From the NCBI GenBank assembly GCA_036489315.1, contig DASXFZ010000001.1, forward strand, positions 36,598 through 100,597: a stretch of DNA of 64,000 nt. Reading direction: 5' to 3'. Every line of letters starts with the position of its first letter. The first letter of the stretch is position 1. The position numbers and the translations under genes are program-made. This DNA comes from Candidatus Cybelea sp. GTDB taxonomy: Bacteria > Vulcanimicrobiota > Vulcanimicrobiia > Vulcanimicrobiales > Vulcanimicrobiaceae. Shown here in pieces: positions 17,437-25,564 of this stretch. The notes under the pieces were generated by a model. The model was not told the origin of the DNA. It saw only the letters and a program-made list of their open reading frames with translations, and did no database searches.

Positions 17437-19112
17437 CAGTGAGCTCCCGCCGCAACCGGCGGCGGAGAATCGGTGAGTTCTTCCTCCAGCCCCTTATACG
17501 GCAGCGGCTGGCTGAAGTCGTACGGCAGACCGTAGATCGTCGGGATGTGCTTGAAGTTGTAATAGTTCGGCGGGGACGGAATCTGCCACTCGAGCGTCCG
17601 CGCGCCCCACGGATTCGGGCCGGAACGCTTCCCGTTGCGGATGCTCCAGAGCACGTTGACGAAGAAGATTAGGATCGCAAACGTCATGAGGTAGGACGAG
17701 AACGACTCGAAGCGATTCCAGAAGGTGAACTGCGGATCGTAGGTCGCGACTTCGCGCGGCATGCCGAGCATTCCGAGCCAGTGCATCGGGATGAACGTTC
17801 CGTTGAAGCCGATGAAGAAGAGCCAGAAGTGCAGCTTGCCAAGCGTCTCGTTCAGCAGCCGCCCCGACATCTTGGGGAACCAGTAGTACATGCCGGCGAA
17901 GACGCCCATCAGGCTTCCTCCCACCAGCACGTAGTGGATGTGACCGACGATAAAGTACGTGCCATGGACGTGCAGATCGAACGGAATCGCCGCCAGGAAG
18001 ATACCCGTGATGCCGCCGAGCGTGAAGAGGCCCACGAAGCCGATCGCAAAGAGCATCGCCGTCGTGTAGTGGATCTTTCCGCGCCACAGCGTCGCAGTCC
18101 ACGAGAAGATCTTGATGCCGGTGGGGACGCCGATCACAAAGGTGATGATCATGAAGGGGATCTGCAAGAACGGCGCGAGGCCCGAGGTGAACATATGGTG
18201 CGCCCACACCATGAAGCCGGCCAGCGCAATCGCCATCGACGAGAACGCGATCAGCTTGTAACCGAAGATCGGCTTTCGGGAGAACGTGGGGAGCACTTCG
18301 GAGATGATGCCGAAGGCCGGCAGAATCATTATGTAGACGGCGGGGTGCGAATAAAACCAGAACATGTGCTGCCACATCACCGGGCTGCCGCCTTTGGTCG
18401 GGTCGAAGAACGGCACGCCGAACTGGCGCTCGATGAAGAGCGCGGCGAGCGCCGCCGCGAGCGCGGTCGTCGCGATCATTAGCAGGGGTGCGGTGGCGAA
18501 CTGGCCCCAGACGAAGAGCGGCATGCGGGTAAACGTCATTCCGGGCGCCCGCATCTTCAAGATCGTGACGACGAAGTTTATGCCGGTCATCGTCGAGCTG
18601 ACGCCGACCAAAAAGATCGCCGCGGCCCACATCGAGGTCCCCGCGGCTCCTTGCAGCGAGACCGGCGGATACTCCATCCACCCGGCGGTAGGCGCTCCCA
18701 TTAAGAACGACGAGAACAGCATCAAGCCCGCAACCGGAAATATCCAGAAACTGAGCATGTTCAGCCAAGGAAACGCGACGTCACGCGCCCCGATCTGCAG
18801 CGGAAACACGAGGTTGCCGAAGCCGCCGGTCAAGACTGGAATGATGACCAGCCAGACCATCGCGCTCCCGTGGACGCTGTAGACTTCGTTATACGTATCG
18901 GGAGCGACGAACCCGCCGTTGGCGTTGAGCAGCTGCGTGCGAATGACCTCAGCGAGCAATCCGGCCAAGACCATGAAGACAAAAGCGGTGATGATGTACT
19001 GAATGCCGATGATCTTGTGGTCGAGCGAGAAAACGTACCGGCGGACGAACCCCTGAGGTTCGGGATGGATGTGACCGGCGATTCCGCCCGCGGGTACTGC
19101 TGCTACTGCCAT
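17436..19112 (-). CDS. ctaD: Cytochrome c oxidase subunit I (A2-type)
   Basis: The 558-residue protein has twelve helices and the haem-copper core: HGSAMVW near residue 80, the CuB and Tyr segment YSHPAVYIMILP near 253, AHHMFTSG near 303 and GHIHYVLVGG near 390. IGARDVAFPWLN gives the D-channel entry and PTGIKIFSW the K-channel. The usual channel glutamate of HPEVY is Ala and a YS pair precedes the His, which marks an A2-type oxidase like Thermus caa3. The segment that normally reads HDTYF reads HGTYF, so an Asp that helps bind the non-redox Mg is replaced. It reduces oxygen to water while pumping protons. Confidence 0.96.
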   Translation of the reverse strand: MAVAAVPAGGIAGHIHPEPQGFVRRYVFSLDHKIIGIQYIITAFVFMVLAGLLAEVIRTQLLNANGGFVAPDTYNEVYSVHGSAMVWLVIIPVLTGGFGNLVFPLQIGARDVAFPWLNMLSFWIFPVAGLMLFSSFLMGAPTAGWMEYPPVSLQGAAGTSMWAAAIFLVGVSSTMTGINFVVTILKMRAPGMTFTRMPLFVWGQFATAPLLMIATTALAAALAALFIERQFGVPFFDPTKGGSPVMWQHMFWFYSHPAVYIMILPAFGIISEVLPTFSRKPIFGYKLIAFSSMAIALAGFMVWAHHMFTSGLAPFLQIPFMIITFVIGVPTGIKIFSWTATLWRGKIHYTTAMLFAIGFVGLFTLGGITGIFLAAIPFDLHVHGTYFIVGHIHYVLVGGSLMGVFAGMYYWFPKMSGRLLNETLGKLHFWLFFIGFNGTFIPMHWLGMLGMPREVATYDPQFTFWNRFESFSSYLMTFAILIFFVNVLWSIRNGKRSGPNPWGARTLEWQIPSPPNYYNFKHIPTIYGLPYDFSQPLPYKGLEEELTDSPPPVAAGAH

Positions 19113-19125
19113 TATTTCCGTAATC

Positions 19126-20220
19126 TCATTTCAGTGTGTTGAGGAAGGCGACGAGGTCGGCGATATCCTTGGCTGAAAGCCCGTTCGCGCTCGCGTTGGG
19201 CATGGCGCCCATACTCCCCGTATATCCATTCTGAAGGATCGTCGCGACGTCTGCCGGAGTTGCCGCCTGACCGTTTACCAAATTGGGGTGCGACGGGTCG
19301 TGCAGCACGCCGAGAAGTCCCGGCCCGACGAGTTTCTGATCGAAGGGCGCGAGCTTGTGACAGGCCGTGCACTTTTGTGAGAAGAGCTGCTTGCCGGAAG
19401 CAACGTCACCGCCTTGCAGCGAGATCGCGCCCCCTCCCGCGGATGACAGCGCATTGCTCGCGTGCGCGTTCTTCTGCTGCCACCCCTTGAACCAACGATC
19501 GAACGAGGCTTTGTCTTCTATTACGAGGACCTGTTTGTCCATCTGACTGTGCAGCACGCCGCAGAACTGCGTGCAGATGATCGGGTAACGGCCGGCAAGG
19601 CGCGGGGTAAAGCGAATCGACGTCACGAGCCCCGGAACCGTGTCGTTTTTGAGGCGCATCGCCGGAACCCAGAAGCCGTGGATGACATCGGCCGACGTCA
19701 AGTTGAGCGTGACCGGCACGCCCAGCGGCAGGTGCATCTCGTCGGTAACTTCGCCGTTGATCTGCGGATACCGGAACGTAAAATCGAATTGGTGTCCGAT
19801 CGCTTCGACGACCAGGCCGTTCTCCGGCTCCAGCATGATCTCATACCAGATGCGCACGCTGACGATCGAGAGGAGCACGACGAAGAGCGTCGGGATGAGC
19901 GTCCACCAAAATTCGAGCTTACGATTGTCGTGGATCTGCACGCCGACCGCGCCCGGCGGATCGCTCGCTTTGGCTCGATAGGCGATCGAGAAAAAGACCA
20001 GATAGCCGGCGACGAAGATGTAGAGCGCGCTGCCGGTTGCGGCCATGAAACGGAAGAGCGTGTCGACCTGGCGCGCGGTAACGATCGCCTCCGGCAGATA
20101 CCGGTCGATCGGAAAGACGTACCAAAAGACGATCGCAGCAACGGCGAGCAGGGTCAGGACCGCGGTGGCACCCCAGAAGCCACCATCGAGTCTGACTGGC
20201 TCCGCTCCGTTTTCTATCAA
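19126..20220 (-). CDS. ctaC: Cytochrome c oxidase subunit II with fused cytochrome c domain (caa3 type)
   Basis: The 364-residue protein has two N-terminal helices (about 15-35 and 58-80), a CuA cupredoxin domain with DVIHGFW and CTQFCGVLHSQM (near residue 215), and a C-terminal cytochrome c domain with CTACH (near 285) and an axial Met in GAMPN. It accepts electrons from cytochrome c or a donor protein and passes them to subunit I. In the CuA motif the usual Glu between the cysteines is Gln, and the usual GHQWYW electron-entry segment reads GHQFDF. It is the first gene of the oxidase operon; the 65-base gap upstream should hold the promoter. Confidence 0.95.
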   Translation of the reverse strand: MIENGAEPVRLDGGFWGATAVLTLLAVAAIVFWYVFPIDRYLPEAIVTARQVDTLFRFMAATGSALYIFVAGYLVFFSIAYRAKASDPPGAVGVQIHDNRKLEFWWTLIPTLFVVLLSIVSVRIWYEIMLEPENGLVVEAIGHQFDFTFRYPQINGEVTDEMHLPLGVPVTLNLTSADVIHGFWVPAMRLKNDTVPGLVTSIRFTPRLAGRYPIICTQFCGVLHSQMDKQVLVIEDKASFDRWFKGWQQKNAHASNALSSAGGGAISLQGGDVASGKQLFSQKCTACHKLAPFDQKLVGPGLLGVLHDPSHPNLVNGQAATPADVATILQNGYTGSMGAMPNASANGLSAKDIADLVAFLNTLK

Positions 20221-20285
20221 AGAATGCTCTCCCTAACAGCTACTATAAGGCACAGCGCAGCGTCTCGCACCGACTAAACGGGCTG

Positions 20286-20963
20286 TTAAGAGCGCCCGTC
20301 GGCGGCCCCTGCAAACTCCCTGACCAACCAGTCCACGTTCGTGATGGCGCTCCCGACGACAACCGCATTCGCGCCGGCATCCAGTGCGGCGCGAACCTCG
20401 GCGGGCGTTCGAACGCCACCCTCGCAAACGGTGAAGCATCCGAGCGCCGCAATCTCTGCGACGAGATCCAGTGCTGGAAGCGATCGGTCTGCGGTCTCCC
20501 GCGTATATCCGCAGAGCGTGGTTGCGACCACGTCGGCGCCGGCCTCGCAAGCGGCTATCGCCTCCCCGGAGGTCGAGCAATCGGCCATCGCAAGGCGCCC
20601 GGCAGCGTGCACCGCAGAGACCACGTCGGTCAGAACGCTGCCGTCGGGCCGGCGGCGCGCCGTGGCGTCGAAGGCGACAATCTCGGCGTCCGAGCCGATG
20701 ACGGCGCCGACCTCGGCGAGTGACGGCGTAATGTAAGGTTCGAAGCCGGGATACTCGCGCTTGATCAGGCCGATCATCGGCAGCGCGATCCGGCTGCGGA
20801 CGGCGCGCAGGTTCGCCTGACCCTCGATCCGCACCGCGCGGCTGCCGCCGTCCTGCGACGAGCGCGCCATCGCCGCGATGATCTGCGGATCGTCAATCGC
20901 CGAGCCGCGCCAGGCTTGGACCGAAACGATCAATCCGCCGCGAAGGCCGTCGAGGAGGTTCAC
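20286..20963 (-). CDS. nanE: N-acetylmannosamine-6-phosphate 2-epimerase
   Basis: The 225-residue TIM-barrel protein matches NanE: GGLIVSVQAW at the N-terminus, GLIKREYP near residue 65, FDATARRRPDG near 102, ADCSTSGEA, TTLCGYT, and the C-terminal phosphate loop CEGGVRTPAEVRAAL...VVVGSAITN. It converts ManNAc-6-phosphate to GlcNAc-6-phosphate in amino-sugar catabolism. The GTG start overlaps the kinase stop by four bases, so the kinase and the epimerase are coupled, a logical pair for phosphorylating and then epimerising an N-acetylated hexosamine. Confidence 0.94.
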   Translation of the reverse strand: MNLLDGLRGGLIVSVQAWRGSAIDDPQIIAAMARSSQDGGSRAVRIEGQANLRAVRSRIALPMIGLIKREYPGFEPYITPSLAEVGAVIGSDAEIVAFDATARRRPDGSVLTDVVSAVHAAGRLAMADCSTSGEAIAACEAGADVVATTLCGYTRETADRSLPALDLVAEIAALGCFTVCEGGVRTPAEVRAALDAGANAVVVGSAITNVDWLVREFAGAADGRS

Positions 20964-21865
20964 TCCGACAACTCCGGGATCGGCCGGCCGATCTCCCGGT
21001 ACGCCAAGAGGAGCGCACCCAGAGCGGGCTCGTAGCGCGGATCCACGATCCGCGCAGCGGGCACGAGCTCGAGGACGCGACGCGAAACGCGCTCTCGAAA
21101 CGGCGGGTCGGCGAAGAGTCCGCCTAAGAGCGAGATGTTCGGACGAGCGATCGGCTCTGCCGCCGTACGGATCAGCCCGGCGAGCCGATCGGCGCCGCGC
21201 CGCGCGATTCGGCGAAAGAACGGAAACGCAAGGGCGGCCGGCGCAAACGACGCGAGCTTGTCGCGCGTAATCTCACCGGCGTAGATCGCGCGTGACAGCT
21301 CGCGCAGCGTACGCACACCGAAGAACGCGCACGCTGCGGCCGACTCGCGTTGGCGCAAGCCGGCGTCGTGCCCCTGCATCACGCCCGCGAGCCCCTCGCG
21401 CACGATCCCGAAGCCGCTCCCCTCGTCGCCGAAGAGGGGCCCCCAACCGCCGAAGGTTCGCTCCGAGCCGCGCTCGTCGCGCGCGTAGACGACCGACCCG
21501 GTTCCGGCGATCGCGACGACGCCCGGCGCGCCGGCGAGCGCACCTGCATGCGCGATCGGCGCATCGTGCAGCAGCGTGAAGCGCTGCGCCCGAAACTCGG
21601 GCTTGCGGCCGTAGACTCGCCCTTCGTAGCCGCTAACCCCCGCGACGATCCCGGCGAATTCGGACTGCGGGCCCAGGCCTGCGCGCGCGCACGCGTCGCC
21701 AAGCGCGGCATGCAGCGCATCGTGCAACCGCGTCGAACTTGCCCCCACGCCGATCTCATCGGCCGGCCCGGCTCGCCCGCGCGCCAGAATTCGGCCCGTT
21801 TCATCGGCGATTGCCGCGACCGTCGAGCTTTGGCCGCCGTCGATCCCCGCGAACAAACGGCTCAT
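20960..21865 (-). CDS. BadF/BadG-type ATPase, likely N-acetylglucosamine kinase
   Basis: The 301-residue protein begins with the actin-fold phosphate loop FAGIDGGQSSTVA and shows the family's second loop VAIAGTGSVVYA near residue 110, and GGWGPLFGDEGSGF near 128, both typical of GlcNAc kinases and related BadF/BcrA ATPases. It should phosphorylate an N-acetylhexosamine. The ATG at 21865 starts the conserved domain and overlaps the upstream stop in ATGA; the longer frame to 22078 is shadow. The following NanE gene supports a GlcNAc or ManNAc substrate. Confidence 0.85.
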   Translation of the reverse strand: MSRLFAGIDGGQSSTVAAIADETGRILARGRAGPADEIGVGASSTRLHDALHAALGDACARAGLGPQSEFAGIVAGVSGYEGRVYGRKPEFRAQRFTLLHDAPIAHAGALAGAPGVVAIAGTGSVVYARDERGSERTFGGWGPLFGDEGSGFGIVREGLAGVMQGHDAGLRQRESAAACAFFGVRTLRELSRAIYAGEITRDKLASFAPAALAFPFFRRIARRGADRLAGLIRTAAEPIARPNISLLGGLFADPPFRERVSRRVLELVPAARIVDPRYEPALGALLLAYREIGRPIPELSE

Positions 21866-22140
21866 CCCTCGGTCGCCGTGAGCTCGCGGGCGTATGCGTC
21901 GGCGGCGGCTTCCCGGGCCGCGCGCGTCGGCAACAAAGAGACTTCGCCGATTGCTTCCCGATGGTGATACAGCTCGTGGCCGATCGCGAAGGCGACCAAC
22001 TCGGGCGCCAGCCGCACGTGCACGCGAATCTCCGGGAGTGCCGGATCGTACTCCGAGCGCAGTTCGTGCTCGCCCCATTCGCCGAGATCGGTAAAGCGGA
22101 TTACGACGCCGTACTTGCGCGCGAGCTCGCGAGCGCTCAC
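21862..22140 (-). CDS. Small HExxH protein (92 aa), possible mini-metalloprotease
   Basis: The 92-residue protein contains IGHELYHHREAIGE at about residues 53-66, an HExxH zinc-protease motif inside a predicted helix, followed by AAREAAADAYAREL, a helix where an Ile/IrrE-type protease would carry its third ligand (the E or D residues fit). This resembles the core of ImmA/IrrE-like (COG2856) proteins in miniature. Whether it cleaves anything is unknown. It is coupled at both ends (GTGA and ATGA) inside the amino-sugar run, which argues that it is a real gene. Confidence 0.72.
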   Translation of the reverse strand: MSARELARKYGVVIRFTDLGEWGEHELRSEYDPALPEIRVHVRLAPELVAFAIGHELYHHREAIGEVSLLPTRAAREAAADAYARELTATEG

Positions 22141-23510
22141 TGCGCGCGCCGCAAGTCGACGCCGTCGGCGATCAGCTGCTCGCGCAAGCGCGCGGCGTCG
22201 ACGTCGCCGACTCGCACCCTCTGCGCACAGGCAATGGCGGCGGCGGTGCCGGCGGCTTGTCCGAGCGTCATCACCGTCGGCGTGAGTCGCGTCGACGCCA
22301 GCGCCTCGTGCGTCGTCGAGATGCAGCGGCCGGCGACGATCAGCCGCTCGCGGTTGACCGGCAGCATCGTACGGTACGGAATCTCGTAGCTGGCGCCGGG
22401 CGCCAGCCGATGCGTCGTCGTTCCGCTGCCGCTGGGATTGTGCACGTCGATAGGGTACGCGCTGCGCGCGACCGCATCATCGAAGCTGCGGCCCTGCAGG
22501 ACGTCGTCGCGCGTCAGCGTGTATCGCCCGACGATGCGCCGCGATTCGCGGATACCGACCTGCGTACCGGTCGCCGCGATTCGCGCGTTCTCGAAGCCCG
22601 CAACGCGCCGGCGAAAGAACTCGAGCAGCTGCATCGCCTGCAGACGCGATTGGACTTCGGCGCGCGTGAGGTCGTCGGGATCGAGCGGATCGACGTTGAC
22701 GACCCGCGTCATGTTCACCGTCACTTCGTCGGGATAGGGAGAGATAAAGAACGAGACGAGCTCCCGCGGTACGTCGACGAGACCGTCGCTGCGCGCCTGC
22801 TCCCACAGGTCGCCCAGGCCGGCGACCGCGGTCAGCGCCTGCGGGACCCGCTCCTGCGGCGCCAGCGACGTGCGCATCTGGTCGGGATGATCGCGCAGAT
22901 ACTCGGCGAGCTTCGCGAGGTCGACGTGACTCAGGCGAAACATCAGCGTTGCCGGCTGAACGCGGCCTCGCTCGTCGCCTTGCTGCGTCGGCACGCCGGC
23001 CGAGGCAGCGACCAGCGCATCGGCGGTCGCGTCGACGACGACCGGCGCAGCGTACGTGCGACTTCCGCCGATGGTCGCAAACGTCGCGCTCCGTACTTCG
23101 TCGCCTTCGACGTGCGCCGACAAGAAGTAGGCGTGCAAGAGCAAGCTGACACCGGCCTCCTGCATCAACTCGAAGAGCAGCGCTTTGTGAACTTCCGGAT
23201 CGAACGGAGTGATCGTCGCTACGTAATCGGAAGAGTCACGAAGATGACCGGGCGAGGCGCCTTTGCGCTGTAGGCGCTCGACGATCTCCTGCGCGATCGC
23301 GCCGACGATGCGCTCGTTGGACGAATGAAAGGTCATCCACGGCCCAACCATCGCGGCGGTTGCGGTGCCGCCGAGGAAGCCGTAGCGTTCGACCAGCAGC
23401 GTTCGCGCGCCGTGGCGAGCCGCGGCGATCGCTGCGGCGCAACCGGCGTTGCCGCCTCCGACGACCAACACGTCGTAACCGGCACCTTGCGTGTGTGGCG
23501 ATGAGCGCAC
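22137..23510 (-). CDS. FAD-dependent oxidoreductase (FAD_oxidored family)
   Basis: The 457-residue protein opens with a Rossmann dinucleotide loop DVLVVGGGNAGCAAAIAAARHG and then LLVERYGFLGGTAT, the pattern of the FAD-dependent oxidoreductases annotated near sugar- and polyol-degradation genes. Later motifs include VVDATADALVAASAG near residue 165 and a second FAD region RLIVAGRCISTTHEALAS...GQAAGTAAA near 400-430. No signal peptide is evident. The substrate is unknown. It starts the run FAD enzyme - HExxH protein - kinase - nanE, all coupled by 4-base overlaps, so a role in the same pathway is likely. Confidence 0.85.
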   Translation of the reverse strand: MRSSPHTQGAGYDVLVVGGGNAGCAAAIAAARHGARTLLVERYGFLGGTATAAMVGPWMTFHSSNERIVGAIAQEIVERLQRKGASPGHLRDSSDYVATITPFDPEVHKALLFELMQEAGVSLLLHAYFLSAHVEGDEVRSATFATIGGSRTYAAPVVVDATADALVAASAGVPTQQGDERGRVQPATLMFRLSHVDLAKLAEYLRDHPDQMRTSLAPQERVPQALTAVAGLGDLWEQARSDGLVDVPRELVSFFISPYPDEVTVNMTRVVNVDPLDPDDLTRAEVQSRLQAMQLLEFFRRRVAGFENARIAATGTQVGIRESRRIVGRYTLTRDDVLQGRSFDDAVARSAYPIDVHNPSGSGTTTHRLAPGASYEIPYRTMLPVNRERLIVAGRCISTTHEALASTRLTPTVMTLGQAAGTAAAIACAQRVRVGDVDAARLREQLIADGVDLRRAQ

Positions 23511-23571
23511 GCAAGCGCAATTCGTCGCCCTGCAGAGCAGGCCATTCCGGAGCGCCCGGCAATAGAGCGGA

Positions 23572-24006
23572 ATGCAGGTTCAAATCGCTCCCCAAGAGCG
23601 GAATTGGGCTATGGCCGCACACTTGAGCGCGCTCGTCGCGATTGCCGGCTTGCCCTTCGGCCATATCGTCGGCCCACTGATCGTTTACCTGATCAAGGCG
23701 CACGAATCAGCGTTCGTGGCCGAGCATGCACGTGCGTCACTGAACTACCAGATCACGGTTTCTATCGTCGGGCTCGTGGGGATTCTCGTGGCCGTGGGAG
23801 CGATGTTCGGCCTGATCGCAACGGGTGCGACGGTTCATACCAGAGATGCCGGCTATGCAGCAGGGCTCATCGCCCTCTGGGTGTTTTTCGGAATTGCCGT
23901 CGCGCTCGTCTTCTTGGTTTCGCTGATCTTCATCGTCGCCGGAACGGTTGCCGCCAGCAGTGGGCGCCCGTACACCTATCCGTTTGCTATCCGATTTTTG
24001 CGTTAG
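23572..24006 (+). CDS. DUF4870 family membrane protein
   Basis: The 144-residue protein has NWAMAAHLSALVAIAGLPFGHIVGPLIVYL, then the conserved AEHARASLNYQITVS, the signature of DUF4870/Tic20-like small membrane proteins with three to four helices. The function is unknown. It is divergent from the FAD oxidoreductase (61-base gap) and is followed 15 bases later by the APC permease. The internal ATG at residue 14 could be the true start. Confidence 0.82.
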   Translation: MQVQIAPQERNWAMAAHLSALVAIAGLPFGHIVGPLIVYLIKAHESAFVAEHARASLNYQITVSIVGLVGILVAVGAMFGLIATGATVHTRDAGYAAGLIALWVFFGIAVALVFLVSLIFIVAGTVAASSGRPYTYPFAIRFLR

Positions 24007-24021
24007 GAGCACGTACGCAGC

Positions 24022-25539
24022 ATGTTGATGTCCCGAGTTAAACCGCTCGCGCGAATTCTCGCCGAGGGAGCCGACGAAGAACACGGTCTCAAGCGTTCGC
24101 TGGGTCCGTGGGCGCTGACCGCGATGGGTATCGGCGCGATCATCGGCACGGGCATCTTCGTATTGACCGGCGTCGCTTCAGCAACGCGCGCCGGCCCGTC
24201 GCTCACCCTTTCATTCGTCGTCGCCGGCTTCGTCAGCGCACTCGCCGCGCTCTGCTACGCGGAGGTGTCGAGCAAGATCCCGATCTCGGGCAGCGCGTAC
24301 ACATACACGTACGCCACGCTAGGCGAGTTCCTGGCGTGGATCATCGGATGGGACCTCGTGCTCGAGTACGCGCTCGGTGCCGCGACCGTGAGCATCGGAT
24401 GGTCGGGGTACTTCGCCAACATCCTGCATCAGACCGGGATCTCGTGGCTGGCGATTCCGCCGCAATGGGCGAACGGGCCGCACTGGGGCCTCGCGGGTCA
24501 AGCCGGCGTCAGCGGTTACGCGAACCTGCCTGCCGCCGGGATCATCCTCGTGATCACTGCATTGCTCTGTCGCGGAACTCGCGAATCCGGTTCGGTGAAC
24601 GCCGTGATCGTCGCCATCAAGCTGCTGATCGTGCTCTTCTTCATCGCCATCGGCGTCGGTCACATCAACGGTGCCAACTATCACTTGCCGCCGGGCGGCT
24701 CGAACGGCCTCGGCGGCTACTTCCCGTTCGGCATAAGCGGCATGCTCGGCGGCGCCGCCTTTATCTTCTTCGCGTACATCGGTTTCGACGCCGTTTCGAC
24801 GACCGCGGAAGAGGCCAAGAATCCCGGGCGAGACCTGCCGTTTGGAATCATCATGAGCCTCGTGATCTGCACGCTCCTGTACATCGTCGTCGTTGCGATC
24901 CTCAACGGCATGGTGCCGTTCTATCGGCTCAACGTCGCGTATCCGGTCGCCTTTGCGATGAACTACGTCGGCCTGAGCTGGGCGGGCGTCATCATCTCGA
25001 TCGGGGCTATCGCCGGACTGACGACCGTCCTGCTCGTGATGATGTTCGGGCAGAGCCGAATATTCTATGCGATGTCGCGCGACGGGTTGATACCCGCCTC
25101 GTTTACACGCATCCACCCGACGTGGCGCACGCCGATCTTCTCGACGCTCTTTTTCGGCATCTGCATCGCGGCGATCGCTGCCTTTACACCGATCAACATC
25201 GTCGGCTCGCTGACGAACATGGGCACCCTCGTCGCCTTCATTCTCGTCTCGATCGCCGTGCCGATTCTTCGCCAACGTCACCCGGAGATGAAGGGCCAGT
25301 TCACACTGCCGCTCGGCCCATACGTCATTCCGATTGCTTCGGCGGTTACCGCCCTGGGACTGATTTACTACCTCAGGGTCGGTAACCCAGTTTGGTTCCA
25401 CGTTCCGATCGTTTGGGCGTGGTTCCTGATCTGGATGATCCTCGGTCTCGCGTTCTACTTCGCCTACGGGCGCAACAAGAGCTACGTGGCGCTCGAGGAG
25501 GCCGAGCAGCTCGCGATCGTCCAACCGCCAGTGAATTGA
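24022..25539 (+). CDS. APC-superfamily amino acid permease (cationic amino acid transporter type)
   Basis: The 505-residue protein has about 12-14 helices and the APC opening LGPWALTAMGIGAIIGTGIFVLTG, followed by GPSLTLSFVVAGFVSALAALCYAE and GSAYTYTYATLGEFLAWIIGWDLVLEYA, characteristic of the CAT/YfnA-type subgroup. FAYIGFDAVSTTAEEAKNPGRDLP in helix 6 is also diagnostic. It should import an amino acid with protons. The substrate is not predictable. It converges on the hydantoinase A-like gene with 25 bases between stops. Confidence 0.93.
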   Translation: MLMSRVKPLARILAEGADEEHGLKRSLGPWALTAMGIGAIIGTGIFVLTGVASATRAGPSLTLSFVVAGFVSALAALCYAEVSSKIPISGSAYTYTYATLGEFLAWIIGWDLVLEYALGAATVSIGWSGYFANILHQTGISWLAIPPQWANGPHWGLAGQAGVSGYANLPAAGIILVITALLCRGTRESGSVNAVIVAIKLLIVLFFIAIGVGHINGANYHLPPGGSNGLGGYFPFGISGMLGGAAFIFFAYIGFDAVSTTAEEAKNPGRDLPFGIIMSLVICTLLYIVVVAILNGMVPFYRLNVAYPVAFAMNYVGLSWAGVIISIGAIAGLTTVLLVMMFGQSRIFYAMSRDGLIPASFTRIHPTWRTPIFSTLFFGICIAAIAAFTPINIVGSLTNMGTLVAFILVSIAVPILRQRHPEMKGQFTLPLGPYVIPIASAVTALGLIYYLRVGNPVWFHVPIVWAWFLIWMILGLAFYFAYGRNKSYVALEEAEQLAIVQPPVN

Positions 25540-25564
25540 TCACTCCGCTTTGAGCCGGACCTAA

